64,000 nt of DNA from NCBI GenBank assembly GCA_017397565.1, contig JAFQIL010000037.1:24148-88147 (forward strand), written 5' to 3'. The notes under the pieces are model-generated. The model saw only the letters and a program-made list of their open reading frames with translations. It was not told where the DNA came from and did not search any database. Numbering within the stretch: position 1 is the stretch's first letter; each line of letters begins with the position of its first letter. The DNA is from Oscillospiraceae bacterium. Lineage in GTDB: Bacteria > Bacillota > Clostridia > Oscillospirales > Oscillospiraceae. This document shows positions 1 through 7,086 of this stretch, piece after piece. Both the position numbers and the translations under genes were made by a program.

Positions 1-1154
1 TTGTAATCATGCCAGCCATCCCGGCTGCCGCCAACCAAAACCTTGGTCAGGGTCATGCCGGCAGTCTTTTCTGCCAGCTCCACCTGCTGGGCGGTATCGC
101 CATCAGCGGTGCAAAGGACTGCGCTGACATCGGCAGCCTGGAAGCGGTAGACAAAGTCATGCTCCATGAGCTGATTGGTGGCAGGAATGGCAATGGCACC
201 CAGCTTGTGCAGTCCTAAGATCGCGAACCAGAACTGATAGTGGCGCTTGAGCACCAGCATAACCCGGTCGCCCCGTTTGATGCCCAAAGACTTAAAGTAG
301 TTGGCACTCTGAGAAGAGGCATCCTTCATATCCTTAAAGGTAAAACGACGCTCTGTCATATCGTTGGCTACATGAATCATAGCCAGCTTTTCAGGTTCTC
401 TTCTGGCGATGGCATCCACGGTATCGAAGGCAAAGTTATAGCTTTCCGTATCGGCAAAGGACATACCCTGCAGCACACCGTTTTCGTCTTCCTGTGCGTT
501 AACAAACTTATGACACAGCAGCGGCTGTTCCGGTGCGCCCTTGCGGCTCTGACCGATATATAGGGGCTTGTCTGTGGTGTCGGATGCCATGATCATGGAA
601 AGGAATACGCAGTCCTGCCCGTCGATGGCAATCATGCCGTGGGGGGCAGAGGACTTATAGAAAATGCTGTCGCCTTCCCGGAGGGTCTCCTCGTGATCGC
701 CAACCTTGATCCGCATAGCGCCTTTGATCACCAGGTTAAACTCCTGACCGGCGTGGGTGGTGGTGTGGATGGGCTTATTTTGCAGTTCGGCAGAATACTG
801 ATAAGTGACCCAGTAGGGGGTAGCCAGCTTTTTGCGGAACATTGGTGCCATATCCTGAATGGTGATGCCGTCTTCGCTGGCGGTAACCAGACCTTTTCCC
901 CGACGGGTGACGGTATAACCGCTGAGCTTGGCACTGCTGCCTTCCAGCAAGACGGTGATTTCAATACCGAAAACCTTGGCGCACTTGTGCAGGAAGGTAA
1001 AGGGCAGATCTACCGTACCGGATTCATACTGGTGATAAATCTCTTCATTTACCTCCGTCAGCTCAGCCATCTTCTGCATGCTGTAGCCCAAAATTTCACG
1101 CATACCTCTGATACGGGTTGCGATATCCATAAGTTGGGTGGAAGAATTGGTCAT
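1..1154 (-). CDS. XRE-cupin-acyl-CoA synthetase fusion (partial, 3' end beyond left edge)
   Basis: 384 codons are visible and the frame is still open at base 1. Residues about 10-65 look like an XRE/Cro helix-turn-helix, with ...MQKMAELTEVNEEIYHQYESG. Residues about 105-190 form a cupin barrel with the motif HTTTHAGQEFNLVIKG. From about residue 240 an AMP-binding acyl-CoA synthetase begins, recognisable by RRFTFKDM, GIKRGDRVMLVLKRH and LGAIAIPATNQL. The adenylation core with YTSGTTG would lie beyond the edge. The start ATG (1152-1154) follows AAAGGAGA. The gene sits behind its own T-box, so supply of a charged tRNA, probably Ile, controls it. DNA-binding plus cupin domains normally belong to a small-ligand-responsive repressor. 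Fused to an acyl-CoA ligase they suggest an enzyme that senses its substrate or has its own transcriptional role (inference). The domain calls are sound; the substrate is unknown. Confidence 0.85.
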   Translation of the reverse strand, partial: MTNSSTQLMDIATRIRGMREILGYSMQKMAELTEVNEEIYHQYESGTVDLPFTFLHKCAKVFGIEITVLLEGSSAKLSGYTVTRRGKGLVTASEDGITIQDMAPMFRKKLATPYWVTYQYSAELQNKPIHTTTHAGQEFNLVIKGAMRIKVGDHEETLREGDSIFYKSSAPHGMIAIDGQDCVFLSMIMASDTTDKPLYIGQSRKGAPEQPLLCHKFVNAQEDENGVLQGMSFADTESYNFAFDTVDAIARREPEKLAMIHVANDMTERRFTFKDMKDASSQSANYFKSLGIKRGDRVMLVLKRHYQFWFAILGLHKLGAIAIPATNQLMEHDFVYRFQAADVSAVLCTADGDTAQQVELAEKTAGMTLTKVLVGGSRDGWHDY

Positions 1155-1182
1155 GGTAAATCTCCTTTCATAAAATAAAAAA

Positions 1183-1434
1183 CGTCTCAAGAAAAATCTT
1201 GAGACGAGTAAATCAAACCCGCGGTACCACTCAAATTGCAGCTTCTCCTGCCACCTTCACGCTCCAACAAGCGCTATCCCTTAACGCGGGCAGACGGAAG
1301 CACCTGATAAAATTTCAGTGCTTCGGCTCGGAAGTGATGGGTTTTGTGGCACCAAGATGTCAGCTTGCACCAACCGCTGACTCTCTGAGATCTCGGTCTG
1401 CCAGACCGTCTTCGTCATAGCCTTTTTCTATGTT
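1183..1434 (-). promoter_or_regulatory. T-box riboswitch, specifier probably ATC (Ile)
   Basis: Read on the minus strand, the leader contains the stem I motif AGAGAGTCAGCGGTTGGTG and the antiterminator bulge GAGTGGTACCGCGG (complement of about 1218-1231). It ends in a terminator hairpin (complement of 1183-1206) followed by a T-rich run. The specifier is read as ATC at complement 1336-1338, because it is followed by A and then CTTCCGAG, the usual context. It controls the XRE-cupin-ligase gene that starts at 1154. The T-box call is firm; the codon assignment is a by-eye alignment. Confidence 0.9.
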
Positions 1435-1440
1435 AGCAGT

Positions 1441-1469
1441 ATTCTATCACGCCTCCCTGAAAAAGTCAA
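1441..1469 (-). promoter_or_regulatory. Promoter for the minus-strand T-box transcript
   Basis: TTGACT (complement 1464-1469), a 17-base spacer and TAGAAT (complement 1441-1446). It lies just upstream of the T-box leader. Confidence 0.75.
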
Positions 1470-1575
1470 TATGTCTTCCGGTAAAAGTCAAATGTCTTTT
1501 TGCCAAAGAATTTTGCTTTATAACAGCAGCGTTTTGGTAAAAAGCAACAAGAACACATTTTTTGAATTGTAGCTA

Positions 1576-1604
1576 TTGACAAACCAAATCGGTTGTGATT
1601 TAAT
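1576..1604 (+). promoter_or_regulatory. Promoter for the plus-strand T-box transcript
   Basis: TTGACA (1576-1581), a 17-base spacer and TTTAAT (1599-1604). It lies directly upstream of the second T-box leader. Confidence 0.75.
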
Positions 1605-1611
1605 ATCCTCA

Positions 1612-1880
1612 ACCATATAAAAAAGACAATGACGGAAAATTTGCTTTATTTGGAAGCAGGCAGAGAGTCGGCGGAGGGTGCGAGCCGATGCGAAAGGATT
1701 TAGCAATCTGATTCCTGAGTCGATCTTGTGAAAACGGCTGTAAGTAATGAGGTCCGGGTTCTCCCGTTACAGAGATAGGGCTTGTTGGAGTCCGATGAGA
1801 GATTCTCCTTTGGAGAATAACCAGGGTGGTACCGCGAATGTAAATTCGTCCCTGAGGTCTTTGGATCTCAGGGACTTTTC
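1612..1880 (+). promoter_or_regulatory. T-box riboswitch, specifier probably CTG (Leu)
   Basis: The stem I motif AGAGAGTCGGCGGAGGGTG lies near 1660. The antiterminator bulge GGGTGGTACCGCG spans 1824-1836. The terminator hairpin is GTCCCTGAG (1848-1856) with CTCAGGGAC (1867-1875), followed by a T run. The specifier is read as CTG at 1708-1710, followed by A and TTCCTGAG. A leucine T-box fits the downstream LeuA-like gene. The T-box call is firm; the specifier was assigned by eye. Confidence 0.9.
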
Positions 1881-1907
1881 ATTTTAGTTTGTAAGGAGCG
1901 AAATGCT

Positions 1908-3311
1908 ATGAACACGATCAAACTGTCTGATGTTACGATGAAGCAGGTTGCCGACGGATTTAGCCTGTCTTTCAAAGAAAAAATCGAACTGGCCAAGCTG
2001 TTGGATAAGCTGGGGGTTTCTGTCATCGAATTGGAGGGGATCCAAAATCCTCGAATCGACAGTTTGCGCATCAAGTCTATTGCCGCGGCAGTAACGGGTA
2101 GTGTTGTGGCGGTTCCTGTTCTGTTAACGGCTGACAGTCCTGCTCAGGTATGGGCGGCTTTGCAGGAGGCAAAAGCACCCCGTCTTCAGGTTTGCGGCGC
2201 GGTCAGCGCTGTGCAGATGGAATACCTGTGCCACAAAAAGCCGGAGGCTATGCTCTTGGCCATTACGCAAACCATTACCGCCTGTAAGGCACTCTGTGCC
2301 GATGTAGAGTTTTTAGCCGATGATGCAACGCGGGCGGATCCTGCATTCCTTGCCCATGCCATTCAGTCTGCCATTTCCGCCGGCGCTACTACAGTAACTG
2401 TCTGCGATACCGCCGGCACCATGCTTCCGGCAGAGTTTGCCCGGTTTATCAAGCAGCTGTATGCAGCAATCCCGGAACTGAAAGATGTAAATGTTGGCGT
2501 TTCCTGCTGCAATGCTCTTTCTATGGCGGATGCCTGTGCCATTGCATCGGTGGGAGAAGGCGTTACAGAGCTGAAAGCGGCAGCCTATCCTTTTGATACC
2601 GCCAGTATTGCCAATGTGGCGAAGGTTCTTTCTGCCAGAGGTGACAGCTTTGGCGTTACCGCCGGCGTACAAACGACCCAGCTGAGTCGTATTATGGAAC
2701 GCATCAGCCAGATCTGCCAGTCCGGCAAGACTAAGGCATCCGCTCTGGCATCCGCCCAGACGGATGCAGGCATCTATCTGACAGCCCATGATGATATCGC
2801 TGCCGTAACGAATGTTGCTCAGCAGTTGGGCTATGACCTGTCTGAGGATGACTGCATCAAGGTTTACGATGCATTTCAAAGAATTGCGGCAAAAAAAGAA
2901 CAGGTCAGCTCCAAGGAATTGGATGCCATCATCGCTTCTGCGGCCCTGCAAGTACCGCCTACTTACAAGCTGGATACCTTTGTGATCACATCCGGCAATA
3001 CCATTTCTTCCACTGCCCACATCAAGCTTACCAAAAATGGCCAACCCTTGGAGGGCGTGTCCATTGGTGATGGTCCCATCGATGCCGCTTTTGTTGCCAT
3101 TGAAAGCATTACCGGCTGCCATTATGAGTTGGATGACTTCCAGCTCCAGGCTGTTACCGAGGGCCGGGAAGCTATGGGTCAGACGGTGGTAAAGCTTCGC
3201 AGCGGTGGGAAGGTCTATTCCGGCAAAGGTATTTCTACGGATATCGTGGCTGCCGGTATTCACGCATATTTAAGCGCGCTGAACAAGATCGTCTATGAGG
3301 AGGAAGAGTAA
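1908..3311 (+). CDS. 2-isopropylmalate synthase-like protein lacking the metal site, with LeuA regulatory domain
   Basis: 467 residues. Residues 1-340 follow the DRE-TIM (HMGL/LeuA) barrel layout, for example EKIELAKLLDKLGVSVIELE and VTVCDTAGTMLP. Residues about 352-460 match the LeuA allosteric/dimerisation domain, including SGKGISTDIVAAGIHAYL. The catalytic signature is altered: the usual TLRDG becomes TMKQV (residues 10-14), and the metal-binding HxHNDxG motif becomes SCCNALS (199-205). The GxGERAGN loop is also absent. Ordinary LeuA chemistry is therefore unlikely; the protein may sense leucine or a keto-acid, or catalyse something else (inference). The start follows AAGGAG at 1893-1898. 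Its stop overlaps the next start by one base (TAATG), indicating translational coupling. It lies under the Leu-type T-box. Confidence 0.85.
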   Translation: MNTIKLSDVTMKQVADGFSLSFKEKIELAKLLDKLGVSVIELEGIQNPRIDSLRIKSIAAAVTGSVVAVPVLLTADSPAQVWAALQEAKAPRLQVCGAVSAVQMEYLCHKKPEAMLLAITQTITACKALCADVEFLADDATRADPAFLAHAIQSAISAGATTVTVCDTAGTMLPAEFARFIKQLYAAIPELKDVNVGVSCCNALSMADACAIASVGEGVTELKAAAYPFDTASIANVAKVLSARGDSFGVTAGVQTTQLSRIMERISQICQSGKTKASALASAQTDAGIYLTAHDDIAAVTNVAQQLGYDLSEDDCIKVYDAFQRIAAKKEQVSSKELDAIIASAALQVPPTYKLDTFVITSGNTISSTAHIKLTKNGQPLEGVSIGDGPIDAAFVAIESITGCHYELDDFQLQAVTEGREAMGQTVVKLRSGGKVYSGKGISTDIVAAGIHAYLSALNKIVYEEEE

Positions 3312-5821
3312 TGAACCTTTCATTTTCTACCCGTGGTTGGCCAAAGCTGACTTGGGATGAAATGGTAAGTACTGCCCTGGACATGGGATTTTCCGGCATT
3401 GAAGTCTATAATCTGCCCAAATTTGACGAGATGCTGGCAAAGGGTGGTCCTTTCCATCCCTATCAGACGGCAGCTACTGTCCGGGATCTGCGGACAAAGA
3501 AACTGACGGTCCCGTGTTTTGATACCTCCTGCGATCTTTCTGCAGAAGCCGATGCGGTGGAGGTCCTGGCGAATCTCATTGAAGTGGCGCGCAATGCCCA
3601 GGTAAAATATGTGGTTGCCTGCGCTTTGGAAGATCACGAGGAAACTGTGCACCAGGTTCTCAGCAAGCTGGTTCCTATGGCAGAAAAGGCCGGAGTATCC
3701 CTGCTCCTGAAGACCAGCGGTATTTACGCGGATACCGCCCGGCTTCGCAATATGCTGGATCGCTTTGCCAGCGATAATTTGGGCGCGCTGTGGGATGTGC
3801 ATCATCCCTATCGGGACTTTGGAGAAAGCGGCGATGCCACCATTAAGAACTTGGGTGCCTATGTGTGCCATGTCCACCTGCGCGACTCCGATGAGGAGGG
3901 GAATTATCAGCTTATCGGCGAAGGAACGATGCCCATTGCCGATGTGATGCGGGCTTTGTCCAGCGTCAACTATGACGGCTTCATTTCTTTGGAATGGAAG
4001 CCTCAGTGGCTGGAGGATCTGCAGGACCCGGAGATCATCTTCCCGTATTTTGTGAACTATATGGCTCGGTTCCATTCTACCCGGGGCATGAAAAAGAAGC
4101 TCTATCCCAACCATGACGGCACCGGTCAGTACATTTGGAAAAAGGATGAGCTTATCAATCTGACCTTCCCCCAGGTTTTGGATCGGGTGGCAGAGGAATT
4201 CCCGGATCAGTATTGCTTCAAGTACACCACCCTGGACTATACCCGTACCTACGCGCAATTCCGGGAGGATGTGGATCGCTTTGCCAGGGCTTTGGTGTCT
4301 ATGGGTGTCAAAGCCGGCTCCAAGGTGGCTATTTGGGCAACCAACGTCCCGGCCTGGTATATTACCTTCTGGGCGACCACCAAGCTGGGTGCAGTACTGG
4401 TTACGGTAAATACGGCCTATAAGATCCACGAAGCGGAATATCTGCTTCGTCAGTCTGATACACACACTCTGGTGATGATCGACAGCTGTCTGGATTCCAA
4501 CTATGCCCAGATCATCAACGAGCTTTGTCCTGAGATCGCAAGGACCAAGCCGGGAGAGCCTTTGCATTGTAAGAGATTGCCTTTCCTGCGGAACGTTATC
4601 ACGGTTGGCTTTAAGCAGTCCGGCTGCCTGACCTTTGACGAGGCTATGGCACGCTATGAGCTTGTCAGCCGGGAACAGGTGGCACAAATGGCAGCGGCAG
4701 TCCGTCCGGAGGATGTGTGCAATATGCAGTATACTTCCGGCACAACAGGCTTTCCCAAGGGCGTTATGCTGACCCACTACAATGTGGTCAATAACGGTAA
4801 GTGTATCGGTGACCGGATGGGATTAAGCACTGCGGATCGCATGATGATCCAGGTCCCCATGTTCCACTGCTTTGGCATGACCCTTTCCATGACCTCTTCC
4901 ATGACACATGGTGCTACCATGTGTCCTATGCCGTATTTTTCTGCCACTTCTTCTTTGGCGTGCATCAATCAGGAGCGAATCACCTGCTTCAACGGCGTTC
5001 CCACTATGTTCATCGCCATGTTCAACCACCCGGACTATCGGAAAACCGACTTTTCTCATATGCGTACCGGTATTATGGCCGGTGCAGGCTGTCCTCCGGA
5101 GCTGATGCGCCGGGCGGCTCAGCCGGATGAGATGAATATGTACGGCATCGTCAGTGTTTACGGACAGACTGAGTGCGCCCCCGGCAATACCATGAGTGCC
5201 TGGACGGATTCTTTGGAGGTTCGTACCGATACCGTCGGCTATGCTTTCCCTCATGTGGAGTGTAAGATCATCGACCCGGAGACAGGGGAAGAGGTTGGTC
5301 CCGGTGTCAACGGTGAGTTCTGCGCCAAGGGGTACAACACTATGAAGGGTTATTATAAAATGCCTCAGGGAACTGCTGACACAATCGATGCTGACGGTTG
5401 GCTTCACTCCGGCGATCTGGCCTGCATGGATGAAGACGGCAATGTGCGTATTACCGGTAGGCTGAAGGATATGATCATCCGCGGCGGCGAGAATATCTAT
5501 CCCAAGGAGATCGAGGAATTTATCTATACCCACCCCCAGACCAAGGATGTGCAGGTCATTGGCGTGCCGGATAAAAAGTATGGTGAAGAAATCATGGCTT
5601 GCATCATTTTGAAAGAGCCCGGGTCTGTTACGGTAGAGGAAATGACCAATTATATCAAAACCAGCATGGCGCGGCACAAGGTTCCAAAATACATTGAATT
5701 TGTGGACAGCTTCCCCATGAATGCGGCAGGCAAGATCCTCAAATACAAAATGCGCCAGGATGCCGCCCGGCGGCTGGGTCTTACCGGCGACGGCTCCGAC
5801 ACCGCAGGCCCCGGCAAATAA
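3311..5821 (+). CDS. TIM-barrel (AP-endonuclease-2-like) / acyl-CoA synthetase fusion
   Basis: 836 residues in two enzyme-like halves. Residues 1-254 are a sugar isomerase/epimerase-type TIM barrel, with LWDVHHPYRD, CHVHLRD (186-192) and ISLEWKP (225-231), the acidic and His residues where such barrels bind metal. Residues about 280-830 are a complete acyl-CoA synthetase of the ANL family: YTSGTTGFPKG (474-484), YGQTE (617-621), GWLHSGDL, GRLKDMI and the catalytic Lys region AAGKILK near 808. The ligase should adenylate a carboxylate and load it on CoA. The barrel could prepare or rearrange that acid (inference). The gene is coupled to the LeuA-like gene and co-regulated by the Leu T-box. Substrate unknown. 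Confidence 0.85.
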   Translation: MNLSFSTRGWPKLTWDEMVSTALDMGFSGIEVYNLPKFDEMLAKGGPFHPYQTAATVRDLRTKKLTVPCFDTSCDLSAEADAVEVLANLIEVARNAQVKYVVACALEDHEETVHQVLSKLVPMAEKAGVSLLLKTSGIYADTARLRNMLDRFASDNLGALWDVHHPYRDFGESGDATIKNLGAYVCHVHLRDSDEEGNYQLIGEGTMPIADVMRALSSVNYDGFISLEWKPQWLEDLQDPEIIFPYFVNYMARFHSTRGMKKKLYPNHDGTGQYIWKKDELINLTFPQVLDRVAEEFPDQYCFKYTTLDYTRTYAQFREDVDRFARALVSMGVKAGSKVAIWATNVPAWYITFWATTKLGAVLVTVNTAYKIHEAEYLLRQSDTHTLVMIDSCLDSNYAQIINELCPEIARTKPGEPLHCKRLPFLRNVITVGFKQSGCLTFDEAMARYELVSREQVAQMAAAVRPEDVCNMQYTSGTTGFPKGVMLTHYNVVNNGKCIGDRMGLSTADRMMIQVPMFHCFGMTLSMTSSMTHGATMCPMPYFSATSSLACINQERITCFNGVPTMFIAMFNHPDYRKTDFSHMRTGIMAGAGCPPELMRRAAQPDEMNMYGIVSVYGQTECAPGNTMSAWTDSLEVRTDTVGYAFPHVECKIIDPETGEEVGPGVNGEFCAKGYNTMKGYYKMPQGTADTIDADGWLHSGDLACMDEDGNVRITGRLKDMIIRGGENIYPKEIEEFIYTHPQTKDVQVIGVPDKKYGEEIMACIILKEPGSVTVEEMTNYIKTSMARHKVPKYIEFVDSFPMNAAGKILKYKMRQDAARRLGLTGDGSDTAGPGK

Positions 5822-5830
5822 AGTATAAAA

Positions 5831-5866
5831 ACGGGAGAAACTGCTTTTTGCAGCTTCTCCCGTTTT
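5831..5866 (+). terminator. Rho-independent terminator
   Basis: An acgggagaa...ttctcccgt hairpin with a T run, 10 bases after the fusion ligase stop. Confidence 0.8.
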
Positions 5867-5962
5867 GTGTCCGATGGGGAAAAACGTGGCAGCCATCGGT
5901 TTTGGAAGATTTACTTTTTGATTTTTTCGTGCTATGATGAGAAAAAAGGGAAGGAGATATGT

Positions 5963-6757
5963 ATGCTTCCTTACGAGATTATCGATTTTCATACCCATCC
6001 TTTTAATGACCGCGCTACCAACATTTGCGCCCATAAAGATTATTTACCCGGGGAAAACACGGTAGAATATCTGAAAGGGCTGGGTATTTCCCAAATATGC
6101 GGCTCGGTTTTGTGCCGGAATATTCCGGATGTTTCCCACTATGAAACCTATTGGGACATGATCGTTGACGGTAATAACCGGGCGCTGATGCTGCAAAAGC
6201 AGTATGGCGGCTTTTACGTTCCCGGTTTCCATGTGCATCCCGACTATGTAAAAGAGTCCTGTGGGGAGATCGAAAGAATGCATAGCCTGGGCATCCGGCT
6301 GATGGGAGAATTGGTTCCTTATATGCACGGCTGGAGCGACTATTCCTGCAAGGCCTTCGATGAGATTCTGGATGTGGCGACTGAGTATGGCATGGTGGTA
6401 AATTTTCATACCATGGCGGATCAGGATCAGATGGACGAAATGGTGCGAAAGCACCCCAAAACCGTCTTTGTTGCCGCCCATCCGCGAGAGTACCCGGACT
6501 ATATGCGTCACTTAAACCGCATGAAAATCAGCGAGAATTATTATTTGGATCTGTCCGGCACAGGTCTGTTTCGCCATGGAATGCTGCGCCACGGTATTGA
6601 TGAATTCGGGGCGGAGCGGTTCTTGTTCGGTTCGGATTATCCCACCTGTAACCCGGCAATGTTCCTTGGCGGTGTGATTTTGGATACGTCCATCAGCGAG
6701 GAAGAAAAGCGGTTGATCCTGGCAGGAAACGCAAAGCGTCTGCTGGGGCTGGATTGA
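5963..6757 (+). CDS. Amidohydrolase-2 family metal-dependent hydrolase
   Basis: 264 residues. It has an N-terminal metal-binding HxH (IIDFHTHPF, residues 6-14), later His and Asp ligands in VVNFHTMADQ, FVAAHPRE and FLFGSDYPT, and a C-terminal NAKRLLGLD typical of amidohydrolase TIM barrels. The family includes decarboxylases and lactone or amide hydrolases; the substrate cannot be read from the sequence. The start ATG at 5963 follows AAGGAG at 5951-5956, and an in-frame upstream extension lacks a start context. The upstream terminator suggests a separate transcript from the T-box operon. A second family member lies at 38059. Confidence 0.85.
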   Translation: MLPYEIIDFHTHPFNDRATNICAHKDYLPGENTVEYLKGLGISQICGSVLCRNIPDVSHYETYWDMIVDGNNRALMLQKQYGGFYVPGFHVHPDYVKESCGEIERMHSLGIRLMGELVPYMHGWSDYSCKAFDEILDVATEYGMVVNFHTMADQDQMDEMVRKHPKTVFVAAHPREYPDYMRHLNRMKISENYYLDLSGTGLFRHGMLRHGIDEFGAERFLFGSDYPTCNPAMFLGGVILDTSISEEEKRLILAGNAKRLLGLD

Positions 6758-6780
6758 TAAAAATATTTTTGGAAAGGCGT

Positions 6781-6846
6781 ATGGGAGATATGGACAACAA
6801 GGCCCTTCACGACAGATTTCGCCACCAGTTTACCGCGGGAAGGTAA
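6781..6846 (+). CDS. Possible 21-codon small ORF or gene relic
   Basis: ATG to TAA encodes MGDMDNKALHDRFRHQFTAGR, with GGAAAGG about 5 bases upstream and 23 bases after the amidohydrolase stop. It is too short to recognise. It may be a small protein or the 5' remnant of a decayed gene. The rest of 6847-6970 shows no gene. Confidence 0.3.
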   Translation: MGDMDNKALHDRFRHQFTAGR

Positions 6847-6974
6847 GAACCGGGTGTTGCTGGCCGGGGGAACTGACGGTTGACAGATGCCTGCATTTCG
6901 TAGCGCATATCTGTAAATAACGAGAGCTGTAAAATAACACTTTTTTATCTAAGTAGATTTATAACGCAAGCTTT

Positions 6975-7043
6975 CGGCGGGAGTAACCTCCGCCCTACGC
7001 TCTCTTTTGGGAGATGGTGTAGGGCGGGGGCTTGCTCCCGCCG
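6975..7043. repeat. Dispersed palindromic repeat, family A, copy 1
   Basis: A GC-rich palindrome with arms CGGCGGGAG...CTCCCGCCG and an inner CCGCCCTACGC / GTGTAGGGCGGGGGC pair. It shares CTACGCTCTCTTTTG and GATGGTGTAGGGCGGGGG with the copy at 10346-10405. Confidence 0.75.
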
Positions 7044-7086
7044 TTTTCGGTGTATACATATACGGGCTATTTTAAGCCCCTTTTGG

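Noticed and set aside
1199-1420. Plus-strand ORF over the left T-box
   Set aside because: It lies inside the minus-strand leader RNA and has no ribosome binding site.
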